Of a stretch of DNA of 64,000 bases, positions 52,900 through 64,000 are shown piece after piece. This stretch comes from Siphonodentalium dalli. Its lineage: Eukaryota > Mollusca > Scaphopoda > Gadilida > Siphonodentaliidae. The stretch is from contig CP136065.1 of the NCBI GenBank assembly GCA_032622095.1, positions 245,831,474-245,895,473 of the forward strand, given 5' to 3'. Below the pieces are notes generated by a model that did not search any database, was not told where the DNA came from, and saw nothing but the letters and a program-made list of their open reading frames with translations. Every line of letters begins with the position of its first letter. Within the stretch, counting starts at the first letter, position 1. Made by a program: the position numbers and the translations under genes.

Positions 52900-53370
52900 C
52901 GGTTTTGAGTTTGAGATCTGAAGCTGAAAATTGAAATATTCTAGCATCTAACTCCAGGCAAATTCAGACCCCAATTAATTTTTTTAAATTGATTAGCAGT
53001 TTTCGATTGGCTACTGATGAGGGGCAAGGACACACCCGATCCTGGTGAGAAATGTTTTTAATCTGAACCTGAAAATTGCAAAATCCTAGCATCTAAACTG
53101 CCTCAAGGTTTCCAAGTGATGGAAATTTCCAACCTGACACCCCCCTGTAGGATGGAAAATTTTCAAATCATGGCAATTTCAGTCAAAAATTTTGACCGAA
53201 AGTAGAAAAATATGCAAAGGTTGGTCTAAAAACAACAGATTCCCAACTAATTAATTGGTGGAAAATCAAACTACGAGAAAAATTTCAACTAAATTTCCAA
53301 CTAAAGTTGTGGCAGGTATGAAATTTCCAACTGTTGAGAATTTTAACCAAAATTATGAAGGTTCCAATGA
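52900..53370. repeat. Dispersed repeat, CCAACCTGACACCCCC type, second copy
   Basis: Shares GAAAATTGCAAAATCCTAGC, AATTTCCAACCTGACACCCC and AAATTTCCAACTGTTGA with 17.6-18.0 kb. Confidence 0.7.
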
Positions 53371-54582
53371 GTGGCTGAATTATTCCTAACCAAGTGAGAT
53401 GCAGGTACCAGTCTATGTCATTCTTTTATTGTTATTCTTATAGCATGTGCGAACATGCCAGATTCATTTATCAATATATGTGATTTCTAAAGGTTTTATA
53501 ACATGTCAAACCACACGGTGTGCATTACCAGTATATATCATTAATTTATTTATAAACAGCGTTTTCATGAATCTGTTCGATGTTTTATGCATTGTGTTGA
53601 AATTGTAATACAACACTAATGTGTTTAGATGGCTTAGGTACCAGTTCACCATTTATCAGGTTGTAGGGGGGGGGGTCTGAAAAATAGAAATATAAGTATC
53701 TGGGGGGCATAACAGCCAGTGTAGCCTGTGATAAATGTGTCATTACTGGTTTGAAGGTTTAATTATTTTACAAAACTGGGAAAGTTCTCAAAAAAGTGGA
53801 AAATTGGATATGCAACAGGATTTTCGTATTCAGTAAAGGCCAACTCTGTGTTATTGGTAACAGGAAAATAGCCCGATTTCTCTCCCCTGAATCCCTGTTT
53901 GCGGAATTGCCGTGGCAATCCGGGAGTCTCACGGACAATCCGTGAAACTTAACAGTTCTGATCTGCACTTGCAAAACATTTTTTTCGAATTGATGCGATA
54001 ACTTTTTTCTATTTCAAATATTTCACAGCTCTAACATAGCTCTATCAGGTGGAAGAAGCTTATTTACTGACATTCGCTCTGTCATGGTCTGTTTTTGGGT
54101 TGAAAATGGTCAATTTGAGTCCAAAAATGGGTAAAATTGAGCGTTTTGTGTGTGCAAACTAAGGGGCATAACTCAATGACAAATTTTACAAAGAAGCTAA
54201 AGACATATGATTATACACCTTAAATTTCTGTCGAAATTAAAACATGCTTGATGGGACCTATGCCAAAGATGATGGCTCAGTATTGATTTGAAGTACAGTA
54301 CCCCCTCCCAGGTTGGCCAAAATTGCTGGAAATCGTGTATTGCTACCTTAGATGCACTCGTTACATTGTTTGTGTTATTGCAGACAACGGAGAGATTACA
54401 TTTTCAACACTCGTAACACTAGCCCCAACACATAACTTTTATGGGAATTAAGCATGTATGTCATAACATTCTTTTCTCATACTGTTTTTTCCTTCTATCG
54501 AAAAGAAAGGCTGTCTGCAAAGTGAAGGACATTTGAATTGTATTTATGTCAATAAAGATCAGGTGGGATTTGACCAGTCTCT
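53371..54582. other. No gene seen
   Basis: AT-rich. A GTTATTGCAG acceptor-like site at about 54380 is followed by a short frame TTERLHFQHS and stop, in phase 0 with exon 11, but too short and featureless to support. Confidence 0.45.
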
Positions 54583-54586
54583 TTAA

Positions 54587-54832
54587 CCCTTTGAGTGCCA
54601 GATCGATTTTTGTATCAACCCATATACCCTGTGCCAATGCATTCTCTTATATATGCGAGTCGACCATAGGTCGCCTCGCATATATAAGAGAATGCATTGG
54701 CCTAACAATTTCTTTTTTTTACTTCTTTTTTTTTACAATTTTTTACAATTTTAATAATTTATTCTTATATTCTTTAACAGACTTATTTTGTAGGTTTAGG
54801 GCCGATGAGATCGGCCCCTGGCACTCAAAGGG
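54587..54832. mobile_element. TTAA-type MITE, AGTGCCAG subfamily (246 bp)
   Basis: TTAA at 54583-54586 and 54833-54836. Ends CCCTTTGAGTGCCAG and CTGGCACTCAAAGGG, one palindromic core. GGGCCGATGAGATCGGCCCC near the right end is inverse to the left part of the 34.4-kb element. Confidence 0.9.
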
Positions 54833-54836
54833 TTAA

Positions 54837-55268
54837 AAAGCCGACAATATGTTTACAATTTTTACATCTGGATATCACATTCATAATCAGTTACTGCATT
54901 GATGGAATTCCCTCCATTTCATTGGAGAGTGGAGAAGCATGCGCGTGATTTCATTGGCTTATGGCATAACAGATCACATTACAGATCCGAGGTCAATGAC
55001 GTGTTGACAAGTTTCCCACGTATTGTGAAACTCAATTATTGTTGGAAAACTGAATACAGGCGATATATCCATAACTCATTTTACTCATCACAATATAGGA
55101 GACACTCGTGACTGATTATTCTTTCCATCTTATTGTATTTATAACTATTTCTAAATACTACTATTCTCACAAACATTTACTACGACAGGAATGCATTCCA
55201 TATTTGGAAATAGTTTATTACATCATGTTGGGAATGCCGCATCATTGTAGAAATGAGATATAGTGGAC
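54837..55268. other. Unique sequence before the satellite
   Basis: The short frame 54899-55111 shows no family feature. The junction into the 27-bp satellite is abrupt at about 55269. Confidence 0.5.
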
Positions 55269-58200
55269 ACATCTAGAGACGTACATCCATTAGGATTATC
55301 TAGAGACGTACATCCGTTAGGATTATCTAGAGACGTACATCCACTAGGATTATCTAGAGATGTACATCCATTAGGATTATCTAGAGACGTACATCCATTA
55401 GGATTATCTAGAGACGTACATCCATTAGGATTATCTAGAGACGTACATCCATTATGATTATCTAGAGATGTACATCCATTAGGATTATCTAGAGATGTAC
55501 ATCCATTAGGATTATCTAGAGATGTACATCCATTAGGATTATCTAGAGACGTACATCCATTAGGATTATCTAGAGACGTACATCCATTAGGATTATCTAG
55601 AGACGTACATCCACTAGGATTATCTAGAGATGTACATCCATTAGGATTATCTAGAGACGTACATCCATTAGGATTATCTAGAGACGTACATCCACTAGGA
55701 TTATCTAGAGATGTACATCCATTAGGATTATCTAGAGATGTACATCCACTAGGATTATCTAGAGATGTACATCCATTAGGATTATCTAGAGACGTACATC
55801 CATTAGGATTATCTAGAGACGTACATCCATTAGGATTATCTATAGATGTACATCCATTAGGATTATCTAGAGACGTACATCCATTAGGATTATCTAGAGA
55901 CGTACATCCACTAGGATTATCTAGAGATGTACATCCATTAGGATTATCTAGAGACGTACATCCATTAGGATTATCTAGAGACGTACATCCATTAGGATTA
56001 TCTAGAGACGTACATCCATTAGGATTATCTAGAGATGTACATCCATTATGATTATCTAGAGATGTACATCCATTATGATTATCTAGAGACGTACATCCAT
56101 TAGGAGTATCTAGAGATGTACATCCATTATGATTATCTAGAGATGTACATCCATTAGGATTATCTAGAGATGTACATCCGTTATGATTATCTAGAGATGT
56201 ACATCCATTAGGATTATCTAGAGATGTACATCCATTATGATTATCTAGAGATGTACATCCATTATGATTATCTAGAGATGTACATCCATTATGATTATCT
56301 AGAGATGTACATCCATTATGATTATCTAGAGATGTACATCCATTATGATTATATAGAGATGTACATCCATTAGGATTATCTAGAGACGTACATCCATTAT
56401 GATTATCTAGAGATGTACATCCATTATGATTATCTAGAGATGTACATCCATTATGATTATCTAGAGACGTACATCCATTAGGATTATCTAGAGACGTACA
56501 TCCATTAGGATTATCTAGAGACGTACATCCATTATGATTATCTAGAGACGTACATCCATTATGATTATCTAGAGATGTACATCCATTATGATTATCTAGA
56601 GATGTACATCCATTAGGATTATCTAGAGATGTACATCGATTAGGATTATCTAGAGACGTACATCCATTAGGATTATCTAGAGACGTACATCCATTATGAT
56701 TATCTAGAGATGTACATCCATTAGGATTATCTAGAGATGTACATCCATTATGATTATCTAGAGATGTACATCCATTAGGATTATCTAGAGATGTACATCG
56801 ATTAGGATTATCTAGAGACGTACATCCATTAGGATTATCTAGAGACGTACATCCATTAGGATTATCTAGAGACGTACATCCGTTAGGATTATCTAGAGAT
56901 GTACATCGATTAGGATTATCTAGAGATGTACATCGATTAGGATTATCTAGAGATGTACATCCATTAGGATTATCTAGAGATGTACATCCATTAGGATTAT
57001 CTAGAGACGTACATCCATTAGGATTATCTAGAGACGTACATCCATTAGGATTATCTAGAGATGTACATCGATTAGGATTATCTAGAGATGTACATCGATT
57101 AGGATTATCTAGAGATGTACATCGATTAGGATTATCTAGAGATGTACATCCATTAGGATTATCTAGAGATGTACATCGATTAGGATTATCTAGAGATGTA
57201 CATCCATTAGGATTATCTAGAGATGTACATCGATTAGGATTATCTAGAGATGTACATCCATTAGGATTATCTAGAGACGTACATCCATTAGGATTATCTA
57301 GAGATGTACATCCATTAGGATTATCTAGAGATGTACATCGATTAGGATTATCTAGAGACGTACATCCATTAGGATTATCTAGAGACGTACATCCATTAGG
57401 ATTATCTAGAGACGTACATCCAGTAGGATTATCTAGAGATGTACATCCATTATGATTATCTAGAGATGTACATCCATTAGGATTATCTAGAGATGTACAT
57501 CCATTAGGATTATCTAGAGATGTACATCCATTAGGATTATCTAGAGACGTACATCCATTAGGATTATCTAGAGATGTACATCCATTATGATTATCTAGAG
57601 ATGTACATCCATTATGATTATCTAGAGATGTACATCCATTAGGATTATCTAGAGATGTACATCCAGTAGGATTATCTAGAGATGTACATCCAGTAGGATT
57701 ATATAGAGATGTACATCCATTATGATTATCTAGAGATGTACATCCATTAGGATTATCTAGAGATGTACATCCGTTAGGATTATCTAGAGATGTACATCCA
57801 GTAGGATTATCTAGAGATGTACATCCATTAGGATTATCTAGAGATGTACATCCATTATGATTATCTAGAGACGTACATCCATTAGGATTATCTAGAGACG
57901 TACATCCATTAGGATTATCTAGAGACGTACATCCATTACGTCTCCTAGAGATGTACATCCATTATGATTATCTAGAGATGTACATCCATTATGATTATCT
58001 AGAGACGTACATCCGTTAGGATTATATAGAGACGTACATCCATTAGGATTATCTAGAGACGTACATCCATTAGGATTATCTAGAGATGTACATCCGTTAG
58101 GATTATCTAGAGATGTACATCCATTATGATTATCTAGAGACGTACATCCGTTAGGATTATATAGAGACGTACATCCGTTAGGATTATCTAGAGACGTACA

Positions 58201-61200
58201 TCCGTTAGGATTATATAGAGATGTACATCCATTAGGATTATCTAGAGATGTACATCCATTAGGATTATCTAGAGACGTACATCCATTAGGATTATCTAGA
58301 GATGTACATCCATTAGGATTATATAGAGATGTACATCCATTAGGATTATATAGAGATGTACATCCAGTAGGATTATCTAGAGACGTACATCCATTAGGAT
58401 TATCTAGAGATGTACATCCATTACGTCTCCTAGAGATGTACATCCATTAGGATTATCTAGAGACGTACATCCGTTAGGATTATCTAGAGATGTACATCCA
58501 TTAGGATTATATAGAGATGTACATCCATTATGATTATCTAGAGATGTACATCCATTAGGATTATCTAGAGATGTACATCCGTTAGGATTATCTAGAGATG
58601 TACATCCATTATGATTATCTAGAGACGTACATCCATTATGATTATCTAGAGACGTACATCCATTATGATTATCTAGAGATGTACATCCATTAGGATTATC
58701 TAGAGATGTACATCCATTAGGATTATCTAGAGATGTACATTCATTAGGATTATTTAGAGATGTACATCCATTAGGATTATCTAGAGATGTACATCCATTA
58801 GGATTATCTAGAGACGTACATCCATTATGATTATCTAGAGACGTACATCCATTATGATTATCTAGAGATGTACATCCATTAGGATTATCTAGAGATGTAC
58901 ATCCATTAGGATTATCTAGAGATGTACATTCATTAGGATTATCTAGAGATGTACATCCATTAGGATTATCTAGAGATGTACATTCATTAGGATTATTTAG
59001 AGATGTACATCCATTAGGATTATCTAGAGATGTACATCCATTAGGATTATCTAGAGATGTACATCCGTTAGGATTATCTAGAGATGTACATTCATTAGGA
59101 TTATCTAGAGATGTACATCCGTTAGGATTATCTAGAGATGTACATCCATTAGGATTATCTAGAGATGTACATCCATTAGGATTATCTAGAGATGTACATT
59201 CATTAGGATTATCTAGAGATGTACATCCATTAGGATTATCTAGAGACGTACATCCATTAGGATTATCTAGAGATGTACATCCATTAGGATTATCTAGAGA
59301 TGTACATCCATTAGGATTATTTAGAGATGTACATCCATTAGGATTATCTAGAGATGTACATCCATTATGATTATCTAGAGATGTACATCCATTATGATTA
59401 TCTAGAGATGTACATCCATTAGAATTATCTAGAGACACACATCCATTAGGATTATTTAGAGATGTACATCCATTAGGATTATTTAGAGATGTACATCCAT
59501 TAGGATTATCTAGAGATGTACATCCATTAGGATTATCTAGAGATGTACATCCATTAGGATTATCTAGAGATGTACATCCATTATGATTATCTAGAGATGT
59601 ACATCGATTAGGATTATCTAGAGATGTACATCCGTTAGGATTATCTAGAGATGTACATCCATTAGGATTATTTAGAGATGTACATCCATTAGGATTATCT
59701 AGAGATGTACATCCATTAGGATTATCTAGAGATGTACATCCATTAGGATTATCTGGAGATGTACATCCGTTAGGATTATCTAGAGATGTACATCCATTAG
59801 GATTATCTAGAGATGTACATCCGTTAGGATTATCTAGAGATGTACATCCATTAGGATTATCTGGAGATGTACATCCGTTAGGATTATCTAGAGATGTACA
59901 TCCATTAGGATTATCTAGAGATGTACATCCATTAGGATTATCTAGAGATGTACATCCGTTAGGATTATCTAGAGATGTACATCCGTTAGGATTATCTAGA
60001 GATGTACATCCGTTAGGATTATCTAGAGACGTACATCCATTAGGATTATCTAGAGACGTACATCCATTAGGATTATCTAGAGACGTACATCCATTAGGAT
60101 TATCTAGAGACGTACATCCATTAGGATTATCTGGAGATGAACATCCATTAGGATTATCTAGAGATGTACATCCATTAGGATTATCTAGAGACGTACATCC
60201 ATTAGGATTATCTGGAGATGAACATCCATTAGGATTATATAGAGATGAACATCCATTAGGATTATATAGAGATGTACATCCATTAGGATTATCTAGAGAC
60301 GTACATCCATTATGATTATCTAGAGATGTACATCCATTAGGATTATATAGAGATGAACATCCATTAGGATTATATAGAGAGGTACATCCATTAGGATTAT
60401 CTAGAGATGTACATCCATTAGGATTAACTAGAGATGTACATCCATTAGGATTATCTAGAGACGTACATCCATTAGGATTATCTAGAGACGTACATCCATT
60501 AGGATTATCTAGAGATGTACATCCATTAGGATTATCTAGAGATGTACATCCGTTAGGATTATCTAGAGACGTACATCCATTAGGATTATCTAGAGATGTA
60601 CATCCATTAGGATTATCTTGAGACGTACATCCGTTAGGATTATCTAGAGATGTACATCCATTAGGATTATCTAGAGACGTACATTCATTAGGATTATCTA
60701 GAGATGTACATCCATTAGGATTATCTAGAGATGTACATCCGTTAGGATTATCTATAGATGTACATTCATTAGGATTATCTAGAGATGTACATCCACTAGG
60801 ATTATCTAGAGATGTACATCCATTATGATTATCTAGAGATGTACATCCATTAGGATTATCTAGAGATGTACATCCGTTAGGATTATCTAGAGATGTACAT
60901 CCGTTATGATTATCTAGAGATGTACATCCATTATGATTATCTAGAGATGTACATCCATTATGATTATCTAGAGATGTACATCCATTATGATTATCTAGAG
61001 ATGTACATCCATTATGATTATCTAGAGATGTACATCCATTAGGATTATCTAGAGATGTACATCCATTAGGATTATCTAGAGATGTACATCCATTAGGATT
61101 ATCTAGAGATGTACATCCATTAGGATTATCTAGAGATGTACATCCATTATGATTATCTAGAGATGTACATCCATTATGATTATCTAGAGATGTACATCCA

Positions 61201-64000
61201 TTAGGATTATCTAGAGATGTACATCCATTATGATTATCTAGAGACGTACATCCATTAGGATTATCTGGAGATGTACATCCATTATGATTATCTAGAGATG
61301 TACATCCATTATGATTATCTAGAGATGTACATCCATTATGATTATCTAGAGATGTACATCCATTAGGATTATCTAGAGATGTACATCCATTAGGATTATC
61401 TAGAGATGTACATCCATTATGATTATCTAGAGATGTACATCCATTATGATTATCTAGAGATGTACATCCATTATGATTATCTAGAGATGTACATCCATTA
61501 GGATTATCTAGAGACATACATCCATTAGGATTATCTAGAGACACACATCCATTAGGATTATCTAGAGACATACATCCATTAGGATTATCTAGAGACATAC
61601 ATCCATTAGGATTATCTAGAGACATACATCCATTAGGATTATCTAGAGACATACATCCATTAGGATTATCTAGAGACATACATCCATTAGGATTATCTAG
61701 AGACATACATCCATTAGGATTATCTAGAGACATACATCCATTAGGATTATCTAGAGATGTACATCCATTATGATTATCTAGAGATGTACATCCATTATGA
61801 TTATCTAGAGATGTACATCCATTAGGATTATCTAGAGACGTACATCCATTAGGATTATCTAGAGACATACATCCATTATGATTATCTAGAGATGTACATC
61901 CATTATGATTATCTAGAGATGTACATCCATTATGATTATCTAGAGATGTACATCCATTAGAATTATCTAGAGATGTACATCCATTAGAATTATCTAGAGA
62001 TGTACATCCATTAGGATTATCTAGAGATGTACATCCATTAGAATTATCTAGAGATGTACATCCATTAGAATTATCTAGAGATGTACATCCATTAGGATTA
62101 TCTAGAGATGTACACCCATTAGGATTATCTAGAGATGTACATCCATTATGATTATCTAGAGATGTACATCCATTAGGATTATCTAGAGATGTACATCCAT
62201 TAGGATTATCTAGAGATGTACATCCATTATGATTATCTAGAGATGTACATCCATTATGATTATCTAGAGATGTACATCCATTAGGATTATCTAGAGATGT
62301 ACATCCATTAGGATTATCTAGAGATGTACATCCATTAGGATTATCTAGAGATGTACATCCATTATGATTATCTAGAGATGTACATCCATTAGGATTATCT
62401 AGAGATGTACATCCATTAGGATTATCTAGAGACATACATCCATTAGGATTATCTAGAGATGTACATCCATTATGATTATCTAGAGATGTACATCCATTAT
62501 GATTATCTAGAGATGTACATCCATTAGGATTATCTAGAGACATACATCCATTAGGATTATCTAGAGATGTACATCCATTATGATTATCTAGAGATGTACA
62601 TCCATTATGATTATCTAGAGATGTACATCCATTAGGATTATCTAGAGATGTACATCCATTAGGATTATCTAGAGACATACATCCATTAGGATTATCTAGA
62701 GATGTACATCCATTATGATTATCTAGAGATGTACATCCATTAGGATTATCTAGAGATGTACATCCATTATGATTATCTAGAGACGTACATCCATTAGGAT
62801 TATCTAGAGATGTACATCCATTAGGATTATCTAGAGATGTACATCCGTTAGGATTATCTAGAGATGTACATCCATTAGGATTATCTAGAGATGTACATCC
62901 ATTAGGATTATCTAGAGATGTACATCCGTTAGGATTATCTAGAGATGTACATCCGTTAGGATTATCTAGAGATGTATATCCATTATGATTATCTAGAGAT
63001 GTACATCCATTATGATTATCTAGAGATGTACATCCATTATGATTATCTAGAGATGTACATCCATTATGATTATCTAGAGATGTACATCCATTAGGATTAT
63101 CTAGAGATGTACATCCGTTAGGATTATCTAGAGATGTACATCCATTATGATTATCTAGAGACGTACATCCATTAGGATTATCTAGAGATGTACATCCATT
63201 ATGATTATCTAGAGATGTACATCCATTATGATTATCTAGAGATGTACATCCATTAGGATTATCTAGAGATGTACATCCATTATGATTATCTAGAGATGTA
63301 CATCCATTATGATTATCTAGAGATGTACATCCGTTAGGATTATCTAGAGATGTACATCCATTATGATTATCTAGAGACGTACATCCATTAGGATTATCTA
63401 GAGATGTACATCCATTATGATTATCTAGAGATGTACATCCATTATGATTATCTAGAGATGTACATCCATTATGATTATCTAGAGATGTACATCCATTATG
63501 ATTATCTAGAGATGTACATCCATTATGATTATCTAGAGATGTACATCCATTATGATTATCTAGAGATGTACATCCATTATGATTATCTAGAGATGTACAT
63601 CCATTATGATTATCTAGAGATGTACATCCATTAGGATTATCTAGAGATGTACATCCATTATGATTATCTAGAGACGTACATCCATTAGGATTATCTAGAG
63701 ATGTACATCCATTATGATTATCTAGAGATGTACATCCATTATGATTATCTAGAGATGTACATCCATTATGATTATCTAGAGATGTGCATCCATTAGGATT
63801 ATCTAGAGATGTACATCCATTATGATTATCTAGAGATGTACATCCATTATGATTATCTAGAGATGTACATCCATTAGAATTATCTAGAGATGTACATCCA
63901 TTAGGATTATCTAGAGATGTACATCCATTATGATTATCTAGAGATGTACATCCATTAGGATTATCTAGAGATGTACATCCATTAGGATTATCTAGAGATG
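55269..64000. repeat. 27-bp satellite array, about 320 copies, open at window end
   Basis: The unit is TCTAGAGATGTACATCC followed by ATTAGGATTA (27 bp). It contains two palindromes, TCTAGA and GATGTACATC. The array starts near 55269 and runs without interruption to base 64000, so its true length is unknown. Because 27 is a multiple of 3 and the unit lacks stops on the minus strand, it gives very long frames coding NGCTSLDNP repeats. Variants include GG/TG at the ATTAGG site and CG/TG/CA at GA-CG-TAC. Two units (near 57938 and 58423) are 26 bp, carrying TTACGTCTCC, and break that frame. Confidence 0.98.

Noticed and set aside
54372-54410. Terminal exon TTERLHFQHS after a GTTATTGCAG acceptor
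   Set aside because: In phase with exon 11, but only ten residues with no resemblance to an amine oxidase C-terminus; two nearer options exist.
55223-62678. Very long minus-strand ORFs of (NGCTSLDNP)n as a giant repeat protein gene
   Set aside because: They are produced by a 27-bp satellite with no stop in one frame. There is no non-repeat N-terminal domain, signal or splice structure, and replacement changes are frequent. Kept only as a point to test.
55269-64000. CRISPR-like array
   Set aside because: The repeats are contiguous with no unique spacers, in a eukaryotic context; this is a satellite.

Overview
The window looks like nuclear DNA from an invertebrate animal. It is AT-rich and repeat-dense, and holds one intron-rich gene with GT-AG introns plus relics of animal-type mobile DNA (non-LTR retrotransposon, hAT, piggyBac-like, Tc1/mariner/pogo-like). 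A marine lophotrochozoan such as a mollusc would fit, but nothing here proves the phylum. No rRNA, tRNA, CRISPR array or bacterial operon was seen.

The only gene I can support well is on the + strand and spans 15345 to about 51.5-52.7 kb. Eleven exons join in consistent phase into about 455 residues of a flavin-dependent monoamine oxidase (MAO)-like enzyme. The parts visible are the GxGxxG dinucleotide-binding motif, the GGR and GGEW motifs, the flavin-contacting Lys, the Cys that carries covalent FAD in MAOs, and the C-terminal FAGTET motif. Both tyrosines of the MAO aromatic cage are Phe here. The last exon is uncertain: the frame may read through to a nearby stop, or splice to a short exon encoding a hydrophobic tail. 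Intron 4 holds a decayed partial copy of exon 4.

Layout. 1-15 kb: no certain gene; two weak ORF candidates, simple and tandem repeats, a non-LTR retrotransposon fragment and several inverted-repeat elements. 15.3-26 kb: exon 1 and a 10.5-kb intron 1 with a 30/40-bp dimorphic array, palindromic MITEs, and a nested duplication block (21.1-25.4 kb) in which TTAA-flanked MITEs can be compared with their own empty sites. 26-30 kb: exons 2-3 and a head-to-tail run of hairpin-headed dispersed repeats. 30-32.6 kb: a 63-bp minisatellite. 34-51.5 kb: exons 4-11, with introns filled by MITEs, a pogo-like element, a hAT transposase relic, a hAT MITE with a perfect 8-bp target duplication and a 1-kb foldback. 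55.27-64 kb: a 27-bp satellite of about 320 copies that runs off the end of the window.

Most long ORFs are by-products of tandem repeats whose period is a multiple of three. The most interesting signals are the Phe/Phe MAO-like enzyme, the pseudo-exon, the shared palindromic core found inside several different TTAA-ended MITE families, the empty-site evidence in the duplication block, and the CpG-decay pattern in the terminal satellite.
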